Of a stretch of 22,357 nt of DNA, positions 1 through 6,119 are shown piece after piece (the stretch's first letter is position 1; each line of letters starts with the position of its first letter). Location: positions 1 to 22,357 of the forward strand of contig JANQRM010000029.1 of the NCBI GenBank assembly GCA_028284565.1, read 5' to 3'. The translations under genes were made by a program, and so were the position numbers. Below the pieces are notes generated by a model. The model did no database searches and was not told where the DNA came from. It saw nothing but the letters and a program-made list of their open reading frames with translations. This stretch comes from Anaerolineae bacterium (GTDB lineage: Bacteria > Chloroflexota > Anaerolineae > Aggregatilineales > Phototrophicaceae).

Positions 1-579
1 GCGCATTTCACCTTCGGGTTGGGCGGTAATGAAGAGGGTTGAGCCTAATTCGATTTCCACACCATTGATGGCAAAGTCGATTGTGCCGACACCTTGTGGA
101 GTCTGAATCAAGATGCCGTCGGTGATTTCTTCACATCCGGCTGTGCCGATGCCACTTTGAAAGCGGAAGGTCTGCATGCCCTCATCTATATCCCACACAT
201 CGACATCCCCAAACGCCAAGAAAATGACGTTTTGTCCGGGTTGGGTGTCGGGGAGGTTGGCTTGGAGGCTGAAATAGGCAATGCCCCAATCGCCCGTTTG
301 TAAATCGAAGGGGTCGAGGTCGAGACTGTCAAGGGTGATGACATCGACAATGTTGCCGGGTTTCTCAAAGATGAATTCATTTGTTGTATCGCTGGGCGTG
401 GCTGTTAGGGTGGCATTGCCATAGCAGGCTTGATTACGTGAGGTGGGGTCACAGAGTTGGTCAACGGCATCGAGTGCGGTTTGTAAGATGGCAGGGCAAT
501 CATCAGTTTGCGATAAGATGGTGAGGGTGCTTAGGATGAAGATGGTAAACATCCCGCCGAGTGATTTGAGTTGGCGCAT
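1..579 (-). CDS. Secreted protein of unknown function, RNQACYGN type (3' end outside window)
   Basis: This is the first 193 codons of a gene that is still open at the left edge, so its C-terminus is not visible. The ATG at 579 is preceded by a GGGGG run that may act as a weak ribosome binding site. Residues 1-27 form a signal peptide or N-terminal anchor (MRQLKSLGGM, then a hydrophobic stretch). The mature part begins with a Cys-containing segment: C28, C43 and C52, the last in RNQACYGN at residues 48-55. A beta-rich region follows, with a WGIAYFSLQANLPDTQPG segment near 98-115 and one more Cys at 149. I recall similar secreted proteins in Chloroflexota, but no biochemical function is known to me. 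It is probably exported. It is transcribed divergently from the metallophosphoesterase gene, with 128 bp between the starts. The reading frame and signal sequence are well supported; the function is not. Confidence 0.75.
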   Translation of the reverse strand, partial: MRQLKSLGGMFTIFILSTLTILSQTDDCPAILQTALDAVDQLCDPTSRNQACYGNATLTATPSDTTNEFIFEKPGNIVDVITLDSLDLDPFDLQTGDWGIAYFSLQANLPDTQPGQNVIFLAFGDVDVWDIDEGMQTFRFQSGIGTAGCEEITDGILIQTPQGVGTIDFAINGVEIELGSTLFITAQPEGEMR

Positions 580-707
580 GTTAACCCCCAAATGATATAC
601 AACCTACTTGTCAAGAAAATAACTGACTGTCCCATGAGAAACAAGGGCGTAGTGGCGATGAATTTGTTATCATCGAGCGGGTGATTATAAATGGTTGAGG
701 TCGATGT

Positions 708-1487
708 ATGCGTTTAGCGGTATTTAGCGATATTCATGGGAATTTGGTGGCGTTTGAAGCGATGCTGGCGGACTTGGAGTCGGTTGGTGATGTTGACCGC
801 ATCTGGTGTTTGGGGGATTTGGCGGCGTTTGGGGCGCGTCCGGCGCATTGTGTTGAGAAGATTCGAGCGATGCGGGAGGACATTGGTAAAGAGAAATTTA
901 AGGTCATCGGAGGCAATACGGATCGCTATCTGGTGACGGGGGAACGTTTTCCAGCGCGTACTGTGAAAGAAGCCGATAAATTGCCTACGTTTGTACAAGC
1001 GCGGACGACGATGGATACCGTGCTGAATTGGAATCTGGCGCAGTTGACGTGGGAAGATTATGAATTCCTCTCCAAGATTCGGGGACGTGAGACTCGTGAG
1101 CATGTGTCGGGCTATGGGACGATTATTGGTTATCATGCGATTCCGGGTAATGATGAGTCGATGGCGTTACGACCTGATACAGATGAAGAAGAGGCGGCGG
1201 ATGCCCTGTTGGATCGTGGGGGTCTATTGGCGATTGGGGGACATACCCATTTGATGATGCAACGGGAGGTGCGTGGCTGGACGGTCGTGAATGTCGGCAG
1301 TGTGGGGATGTCTTACTCTAATCCGGGACAGGCGGAGTGGGGATTGTTCACGATTGAAGATGGCGAGTTGTCGATTGATATGCGTGTCGTTCCTTATGAT
1401 GTAGATAAGGCGATTGAGGAGTTGAGGATGGTGGAGTATCCGGCGGTGGAGTGGATGGCGAATCGGTATCGGCAAGGGGTTGGGTAA
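708..1487 (+). CDS. Metallophosphoesterase, calcineurin-like, YfcE/MJ0936-type
   Basis: This 259-residue protein carries the full calcineurin-like phosphoesterase signature. The motifs are SDIHGN with D8 and H10, GD with D37, GGNTD with N70, a His in GYHAIPG (H143), and GGHTH with H179 and H181. These residues bind the two-metal centre, usually Mn or Fe, that hydrolyses phosphomono- or diesters. The length and the final NVGSVG block fit the small cytoplasmic YfcE/MJ0936 group (domain Metallophos_2). The natural substrate cannot be told from the sequence; nucleotides and cyclic nucleotides are possible in this family. The ATG at 708 has GAGG at 697-700, a good spacing. There is no signal peptide. 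The gene is followed by a palindromic repeat, so it is probably not cotranscribed with the dehydrogenase downstream. Confidence 0.9.
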   Translation: MRLAVFSDIHGNLVAFEAMLADLESVGDVDRIWCLGDLAAFGARPAHCVEKIRAMREDIGKEKFKVIGGNTDRYLVTGERFPARTVKEADKLPTFVQARTTMDTVLNWNLAQLTWEDYEFLSKIRGRETREHVSGYGTIIGYHAIPGNDESMALRPDTDEEEAADALLDRGGLLAIGGHTHLMMQREVRGWTVVNVGSVGMSYSNPGQAEWGLFTIEDGELSIDMRVVPYDVDKAIEELRMVEYPAVEWMANRYRQGVG

Positions 1488-1515
1488 TAGATTTTTAGTT
1501 CCAAAATGGAATTTC

Positions 1516-1543
1516 GTAGGGGCGTACAGCTGTACGCCCTTAC
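1516..1543. repeat. REP-like palindrome, copy 1 (TAGGGGCG...GCCCTTA ends)
   Basis: A near-perfect 28-nt palindrome lies between two genes. GTAGGGGCGTACAG is followed directly by its complementary arm, with a single G-T opposition (1519 and 1540). The inner 20 nt (1520-1539) are a perfect inverted repeat with no spacer. A second element with identical ends, the same 26-nt core length and a different but still complementary centre lies at 17142-17167. No T-run follows, so it is not a standard intrinsic terminator, although the RNA could fold. Confidence 0.75.
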
Positions 1544-1571
1544 ACAGAGATATAGAGTTTAGGAGGATTTG

Positions 1572-2339
1572 ATGAACATCAAAAATGTGATTGCAGTGGT
1601 GACGGGCGGGGCGTCGGGGTTGGGCGGGGGCTGTGTGCGTCGCATTGTCGAACAAGGTGGGCAAGCGGTTATCCTTGACCGTGATGAGGACAAAGGCAAA
1701 AAACTGGCTGAAGAACTGGGCGATTCGGTGCAGTTTGCAAAAGCGGATGTGACGAATGCGGACGAGGTGCAGTCGGCGTTGGATGTGGCAGTGGAAGCCT
1801 TTGGTGGAGTGAATGTCATCGTGAACTGTGCGGGTGTAGGCATGGCAATGCGAACAGTGAATCGGCATGGACCGCATGACCTCGGCGTGTTTGAGACCGT
1901 CATCAAGATTAACTTGATTGGCACATTCAACGTGATTCGGTTGGCGGCGGCAATCATGGTGGAAAATGAACCGAATGAAGCGGGTGAACGTGGGGTGATG
2001 GTGAATACCGCGTCGGTAGCGGCGTTTGATGGGCAGATTGGACAGGCGGCGTATTCGGCATCAAAGGGAGGCATCGTTGGGATGACTCTGCCGATTGCGC
2101 GGGATTTATCACGGAACGGCATTCGGGTGTGTACGATTGCGCCGGGTATTTTTGATACGCCCTTGTTAGCCGGCTTGCCAGAAGATGCGCGCGAGTCGCT
2201 GGGTCATCAAGTGCCGTTCCCGCCACGCTTGGGACAGCCTGCGGAGTATGCTCATCTGGTGCAGGCTATTATCGAGAATGAGATGCTGAATGGTGAGGTC
2301 ATCAGATTAGATGGGGCGATTCGGATGGCTCCGAAGTAG
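1572..2339 (+). CDS. Short-chain dehydrogenase, 17beta-HSD10 / 3-hydroxyacyl-CoA dehydrogenase-like
   Basis: This is a 255-residue NAD(P)-dependent short-chain dehydrogenase. The Rossmann glycine motif TGGASGLG is at 11-18. The acidic D36 after the second strand favours NAD(H). NCAG lies at 85-88, and the catalytic set is N114, S148, Y161 and K165 (YSASK). The blocks [20 protein letters not shown] and [12 protein letters not shown] closely resemble type II 3-hydroxyacyl-CoA dehydrogenase (HSD17B10), which oxidises short or branched 3-hydroxyacyl-CoA and hydroxysteroids. The true substrate is unknown. I chose the ATG at 1572 because AGGAGG sits at 1561-1566; a TTG one codon earlier is too close to it. 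It heads a module with the LLM oxidoreductase 13 nt downstream, and a role in oxidising a small hydroxy-acid or acyl-CoA is inferred. Cytoplasmic. Confidence 0.88.
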   Translation: MNIKNVIAVVTGGASGLGGGCVRRIVEQGGQAVILDRDEDKGKKLAEELGDSVQFAKADVTNADEVQSALDVAVEAFGGVNVIVNCAGVGMAMRTVNRHGPHDLGVFETVIKINLIGTFNVIRLAAAIMVENEPNEAGERGVMVNTASVAAFDGQIGQAAYSASKGGIVGMTLPIARDLSRNGIRVCTIAPGIFDTPLLAGLPEDARESLGHQVPFPPRLGQPAEYAHLVQAIIENEMLNGEVIRLDGAIRMAPK

Positions 2340-2352
2340 AGGGAAGGCAATT

Positions 2353-3255
2353 ATGAGTATCACATTTGGCTATGTTGTTCCGGCTGTGGCACAAAAAGGG
2401 GGCGTTGAAGCGTGGTTATCTAATGTGGATAAAGCAATTCGCAATGTAGAACCGTATATTCATAGCTTGTGGATGACTGACCACTTTTTCTGGAGTGACC
2501 GACCCACTTTTGAAGCGTGGACAGTTGTGACTTATTTAGCAACCCGCTACCCTCAGTTTAACGTTGGTCCGATTGTCTTAGGACAAAGTTATCGAAATCC
2601 AGCACTGTTGGCAAAGATGGCTTCCACGCTCCAAGTTCTCTCTAACGGACGGTTCATCATGGCTATTGGGGCTGGGTGGAAAGAGGATGAATATCATGCA
2701 TATGGCTACCCCTTTCCGCGAGCAGGAATTCGGCTAGCTCAATTGGAAGATATGCTAGAGATACTGACTCGATTATGGAAAGAACCCGGTCAAGTGACGT
2801 ATGAAGGGGAGCATTACAGCATTCGAGATGCTTATTGTGAACCCAAACCCGACCCAGTTCCTCCGATATTGGTTGGGGGTGGCGGACGCAAAACGATGAT
2901 GTTGGCAGCGCGCTTCGCCGATATTTGGAATGTGCCAGATATGCTCATTGACCCGTTTATCGAGCGTGTTCAGATATTGCACGAACATTGCGAGACGATT
3001 GGTCGAGACCCAGCCACACTCGACCTCAGTTGGTTTGGACGTTTAGCAGTTGGGGAAACTGAAGCTGATGCGTTGGCTCTGAGTGATGGACGATGGACAC
3101 CTGACAACGCTATAGTCGGCACGGTTGATCAAGTACAACATCGCATCCAGCAATACGTTGATGCGGGTGTCACAAGGTTTATGTTTGGGATGTTAGATGC
3201 AGAGACAGAACATACACGAGACCTGATTCAAACAGTCTTGCAGTCATTCTTCTAA
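2353..3255 (+). CDS. Luciferase-like (LLM class) flavin or F420-dependent oxidoreductase
   Basis: This 300-residue protein has the bacterial luciferase-like TIM-barrel fold (PF00296). It has an N-terminal strand FGYVVP, a WMTDHFFW block near 40-47, YRNPALLAKMASTLQVLSNG at 80-99, and GAGWKEDEYHAYGYPF at 106-121. A phosphate-binding ILVGGGGRKTM lies at 172-182, followed by a FADIWN block. The pattern resembles the F420-dependent branch more than alkanal monooxygenases, but FMN versus F420 cannot be decided from sequence. The ATG at 2353 was chosen over an upstream in-frame ATG (2311) inside the preceding gene, because GAGGGAAGG lies just before it. The gene follows the dehydrogenase by 13 nt, so cotranscription is likely. 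The substrate is unknown; a hydride transfer step in the same pathway as its neighbours is inferred. Confidence 0.87.
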   Translation: MSITFGYVVPAVAQKGGVEAWLSNVDKAIRNVEPYIHSLWMTDHFFWSDRPTFEAWTVVTYLATRYPQFNVGPIVLGQSYRNPALLAKMASTLQVLSNGRFIMAIGAGWKEDEYHAYGYPFPRAGIRLAQLEDMLEILTRLWKEPGQVTYEGEHYSIRDAYCEPKPDPVPPILVGGGGRKTMMLAARFADIWNVPDMLIDPFIERVQILHEHCETIGRDPATLDLSWFGRLAVGETEADALALSDGRWTPDNAIVGTVDQVQHRIQQYVDAGVTRFMFGMLDAETEHTRDLIQTVLQSFF

Positions 3256-3309
3256 CTTGTTTGTGTTGTATCTAAGCAAGCTGTTCTAGTGGGCATGGCT
3301 AACTCCACT

Positions 3310-3318
3310 TGTTACAAT
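3310..3318 (+). promoter_or_regulatory. Candidate extended -10 promoter for the PanB-like gene
   Basis: TGT followed by TACAAT makes an extended -10 element (TGn plus hexamer) in the 104-nt gap before the PanB-like gene. No good -35 is visible. The predicted start is about 3325, 35 nt before the ATG. The second half of the module could therefore be transcribed on its own. Confidence 0.4.
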
Positions 3319-3359
3319 CCTTGATGGAATCAATGTGACACACGCAGAGAGGCTGATTG

Positions 3360-4154
3360 ATGACGAGGTTAACGGTTAAAGATTTATTTGCGCTGAAGGG
3401 TAAACGCCAACTGACACAGGTGAATATCCGCAATCCCAAAGATGCCGAAGCCTGTGAAGCGGCTGGGATTGATTTGATTATCACATGGGAACGGAGTGAT
3501 ATTGCCGGTGTGCGTGCCGCCGCGCCCAACACCTTTTTGACCATCGGCTTGGTGTATGGAGAATATGCTAGCACGACGGAAGCCTTACGTGCCTGCTATC
3601 GTGCCATGCGACTGGGTGCGGATGCGATTTACTGTCCGCAAAGTTTGGATTATGTGCAGGCGATGGCGAAGGAAGCGATTCCTGTGGCGGGGCATGTAGG
3701 CTTTGTTCCTTATAAAAAGACGTGGTTCGGTGGATTCAAAGCGGTAGGGAAAACCGCCGAAGACGCGATGAAAGTCTATGAACTGGCGTTGGCGTATCAA
3801 GAGGCTGGGGCAATCGCTGTCGAAATGGAACTTGTGCCTTCCAAAATCGCCGCCGAAATCACGAAGCGACTCGACATCCTCACCGTTGGGATGGGAAGCG
3901 GACCCCATTGTGACGCACACTACCTCTTCGCAACGGATATTTTGGGTGATAATCCGGGACATATCCCCCGTCATGCGAAGGTGTATCGTGACCACAAGAG
4001 CGAGTATGAACGACTGCATCAAGATGCGATTGAAGCCTTTCGTGAATTCCAGACGGATGTTGAGACAGGAGCTTATCCCGATGCTGGACATATGCTCAAG
4101 ATGAAGGATGAGGAATTCAGTAAATTCATGGATGCCCTAGGAGACTCATCATGA
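3360..4154 (+). CDS. PanB-fold protein (ketopantoate hydroxymethyltransferase-like), canonical active site degenerate
   Basis: This 264-residue protein aligns over its length with PanB. GHVGFVPYKKTWFGGFKAVG (111-130) matches the GHLGLTPQ...GGYKVQGR block. VEMELVP (154-160) keeps the catalytic Glu as E157, and TVGMGSGPHCD matches VIGIGAG..TDG. From memory of E. coli PanB, other key residues are absent. The VGDS metal ligand is replaced around ITWERSD (41-47), and about 17 residues of the following loop are missing. The ADLPF Asp is replaced by IGLVYGEY (62-69), and the KIEGG Lys by IYCPQS (90-95). It is therefore unlikely to make ketopantoate, and I give no symbol. It may catalyse another retro-aldol or enolate reaction in the PEP-mutase/PanB superfamily. 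The start is the ATG at 3360 with AGAGAGG at 3346-3352. It overlaps the next gene by ATGA, which suggests translational coupling. Confidence 0.8.
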   Translation: MTRLTVKDLFALKGKRQLTQVNIRNPKDAEACEAAGIDLIITWERSDIAGVRAAAPNTFLTIGLVYGEYASTTEALRACYRAMRLGADAIYCPQSLDYVQAMAKEAIPVAGHVGFVPYKKTWFGGFKAVGKTAEDAMKVYELALAYQEAGAIAVEMELVPSKIAAEITKRLDILTVGMGSGPHCDAHYLFATDILGDNPGHIPRHAKVYRDHKSEYERLHQDAIEAFREFQTDVETGAYPDAGHMLKMKDEEFSKFMDALGDSS

Positions 4155-5020
4155 GTGTGGTTCTCTATCGTCATGCGTGGGGTGCGGTGGGACCCCATTT
4201 TACATGGCAGACTCTGCCTGATTTGGTGTATGCCGCCGCCCAAGAAGGCTATGTGGGTGTTGAATTCCCCCTCATCTACTTTGAAAACGAACCGGATGGG
4301 ACAGAGGTTGCAGAAACGAAGTTTCGTGAAGCCCTCGAAGAAACAGGTTTGGATTTCTTTCCGCTGATTGCTACCTTGCCGAAACCATGGGGGGATTATG
4401 ATGGGCATCTGAGCCTGTTTCGTGCGCTGATTCAACGAGCAACGGAATGGGGTGTGTCCAAAGCGAGTGTGCATACAGGCGCTGACTCGATGGATGATGC
4501 AAAGGCTATCCGATATTATCGTGAAGCCACCGCTATTGCGCGCGATGCGGGAATCGAACCGCTGTATGAGACACATCGGGGTCGTCCCATGTTCAATCCG
4601 TGGCGCACGGTCAAATTGCTAGAAGCCTTGCCTGATATTTGGCTCACGGCGGATTTTGCTCATTGGATGCCCGTCGTTGACCGACTCCCGCATGACCTGA
4701 TGGACCTATTCGAGATTTGTGCCTCACGCACTAAACACCTACATGCGCGCATTGGTTATGACAAAGGACCGCAAGTGCCTGACCCGCGTGACCCCGTTTG
4801 GGATGCTTATACAGAGATTCACGAGCAATGGTGGGATATGTGTGTGCAAGGGGCGATTGACCGTGATGAAGTTATGACGATTACACCCGAATTTGGACCG
4901 TGGAATTACTTGCTTAATCTGCCGCATACGAAGACACCGATTGCCGATGTCACGGAAGTGGTGGCATGGATGCGAGACCGTTTGCAAGAGCGTTACAACG
5001 TTGATACAGAGTTAGCATAA
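4151..5020 (+). CDS. Xylose isomerase-like TIM-barrel protein (sugar phosphate isomerase/epimerase family)
   Basis: This is a 289-residue protein of the AP-endonuclease-2 / xylose-isomerase-like TIM-barrel family (PF01261). The usual four metal ligands can be assigned: E140 (LYETHRG), D168 (LTADFAHW), H198 (KHLHARIG) and E247 (TPEFGP). The protein should therefore be an active metal-dependent isomerase, epimerase or dehydratase acting on a sugar or polyol derivative. The family is too broad to name a substrate. Its ATG overlaps the stop of the PanB-like gene (ATGA at 4151-4154), so the two are almost certainly cotranslated and probably act in one pathway. No signal peptide is present, so it should be cytoplasmic. 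The next gene begins 87 nt further on with its own candidate promoter, making this the likely end of the module. Confidence 0.87.
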   Translation: MSVVLYRHAWGAVGPHFTWQTLPDLVYAAAQEGYVGVEFPLIYFENEPDGTEVAETKFREALEETGLDFFPLIATLPKPWGDYDGHLSLFRALIQRATEWGVSKASVHTGADSMDDAKAIRYYREATAIARDAGIEPLYETHRGRPMFNPWRTVKLLEALPDIWLTADFAHWMPVVDRLPHDLMDLFEICASRTKHLHARIGYDKGPQVPDPRDPVWDAYTEIHEQWWDMCVQGAIDRDEVMTITPEFGPWNYLLNLPHTKTPIADVTEVVAWMRDRLQERYNVDTELA

Positions 5021-5060
5021 AACATTAGGCTAGCTGTGTCCCGTTTTATTGGGTGATACG

Positions 5061-5069
5061 TGTTACACT
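5061..5069 (+). promoter_or_regulatory. Candidate extended -10 promoter for the DLH-like gene
   Basis: TGT followed by TACACT lies in the 87-nt gap after the TIM-barrel gene. The predicted start is near 5076, 32 nt before the ATG at 5108. No convincing -35 is seen. It suggests that the hydrolase-fold gene is transcribed separately from the 1572-5020 module. Confidence 0.4.
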
Positions 5070-5107
5070 AGAGTAGAACATTATTATTGGATTGAAGGTG
5101 ACGCGCG

Positions 5108-5860
5108 ATGCCCATTTTTGATGACCATCATCGGGAACACAAAGTCGATAGCGGGCATATCTCGATTGTGCTGGACAATGGGGAGTCCTTGCCTGCTTTC
5201 TGGGCGCATCCTCAGATTGGACGACAGTTTTCGGGGATTGTGTTGATTCATGATTGGTGGGGCTTAGATGATGTGGTGCGTCAGGTGGCGAACTTCTTTG
5301 CACAGACAGGGTACTATGTCATCGTGCCGGATTTGTTTGGTGGACAAATTGCGCAAACTCCACAACAAGCAATGAAACTTGTCGAACAGTATCGAGAAGC
5401 CAGTTATGAAAAGGTGGATGGCGCGTTGCAAGTGCTGGAAACGCATCATCAATGCAATCGCAAGGTAGCGGCGGTTGGTCTCGGTATGGGGGGCAGTCTG
5501 GCATTTGAAGCGGGGATCAAGCGGACCGACTTGGAGGCGAGTGTCGCGCTAAGTGGCTTCCCGCAGGATTATCTAGGCAAGTTTAACCAAGCTCAGACTC
5601 CCATTATGGCGATGTATGGGACGAATGAACCCTATATTAAAGCCTCTACTGTGAAAAAATTATTGGATGAGTTGAAGCAGACCAAACTGAAAGATCAACA
5701 TCGCATTCGCTTATATGAAGATGTGGGGCATAACTTTTTTGCAAGCGATTTAACGCCTGCTCAGCAACAACGCACGAATGAAGCGATGAATGATATGTTG
5801 GATTTTCTCGATGATTATATTGGGCGTTTCGAGCGTCCGGATTACAGCGACATTATTTAG
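5108..5860 (+). CDS. Dienelactone hydrolase-fold protein lacking the usual nucleophile
   Basis: This is a 250-residue alpha/beta hydrolase of the dienelactone hydrolase family (PF01738). The fold signs are clear: IVLIHDWWGLDD (44-55), VIVPDLFGG (71-79), GLGMGGSLAF (124-133), AMYGTNEPYI (168-177) and GHNFF (207-211). However, the G-x-C-x-G-G nucleophile elbow reads G-L-G-M-G-G, with G126 where Cys is expected. The triad Asp is E174, and the active-site Glu of HEWWG is D49. Only H208 is kept. Either it is catalytically inactive or it uses different chemistry, so I do not call it carboxymethylenebutenolidase. The ATG at 5108 has AAGGTGA about 7 nt upstream. It is cytoplasmic and stands alone between two candidate promoters. 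The reading frame is intact throughout, which suggests that it is retained for some function. Confidence 0.85.
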   Translation: MPIFDDHHREHKVDSGHISIVLDNGESLPAFWAHPQIGRQFSGIVLIHDWWGLDDVVRQVANFFAQTGYYVIVPDLFGGQIAQTPQQAMKLVEQYREASYEKVDGALQVLETHHQCNRKVAAVGLGMGGSLAFEAGIKRTDLEASVALSGFPQDYLGKFNQAQTPIMAMYGTNEPYIKASTVKKLLDELKQTKLKDQHRIRLYEDVGHNFFASDLTPAQQQRTNEAMNDMLDFLDDYIGRFERPDYSDII

Positions 5861-5915
5861 CGACTTAGCATTTCAGCGACTCAGCAATTTAGCTATCAGA
5901 GTCCAGCCGTCAGCT
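5856..5915. repeat. Degenerate YAGCnnn heptad repeats
   Basis: Starting inside the stop codon of the hydrolase-fold gene there are about eight imperfect 7-8-nt units of the form YAGCnnn, for example TTAGCGAC, TTAGCATT, TCAGCGAC, TCAGCAAT and TTAGCTA. The first two pairs form an imperfect tandem repeat: 5856-5870 against 5872-5886, with two C/T differences. A short related piece (TCAGCCG, then GCTATCAG) recurs near 7602-7620. No gene is seen between 5861 and 6119. Confidence 0.5.
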
Positions 5916-6011
5916 ATTGTGGAACGACTATTTGACTGCTCGGTTCTGATTCAGCGTTCAAGCATTTTCACGATGTCTTGGTATCCTTTGTGACTTGGCG
6001 GTAATCTCTTT

Positions 6012-6020
6012 TGATAAAAT
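6012..6020 (+). promoter_or_regulatory. Candidate extended -10 promoter for the amino acid dehydrogenase
   Basis: TGA followed by TAAAAT lies 100 nt upstream of the ATG at 6120. No good -35 is visible. The predicted leader is about 90 nt. A second weaker possibility, TTGGCA with TAGTCT at 17-nt spacing, lies nearer the gene. Confidence 0.35.
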
Positions 6021-6119
6021 TAACCAAATTTATTGCGTGTTTCTTGGCAATCCTGTACAAATGGGATAGTCTCAACAGACCGTTCCACATTGTTCAGTGA
6101 TGACCAACAGGAGTCTCCG

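Noticed and set aside
94..303. Plus-strand open frame opposite the secreted protein
   Set aside because: It is antisense to a frame with a signal peptide and sensible composition, and it has no domain-like features.
1516..1543. Intrinsic terminator for the metallophosphoesterase gene
   Set aside because: The palindrome has no loop to speak of and no following T-run; identity of its ends with the 17142 element favours a dispersed repeat.
1224..1877. 217-codon minus-strand open frame across the metallophosphoesterase end and dehydrogenase start
   Set aside because: It crosses two well-supported genes and an intergenic palindrome, and its His/Arg-rich composition is typical of an antisense shadow.
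3360..4154. Annotation as functional panB (pantothenate synthesis)
   Set aside because: Several residues required for metal and substrate binding are not present at the aligned positions, and no panC or panD is nearby.
5108..5860. Annotation as carboxymethylenebutenolidase
   Set aside because: The nucleophile Cys is Gly and the other catalytic acids are altered.
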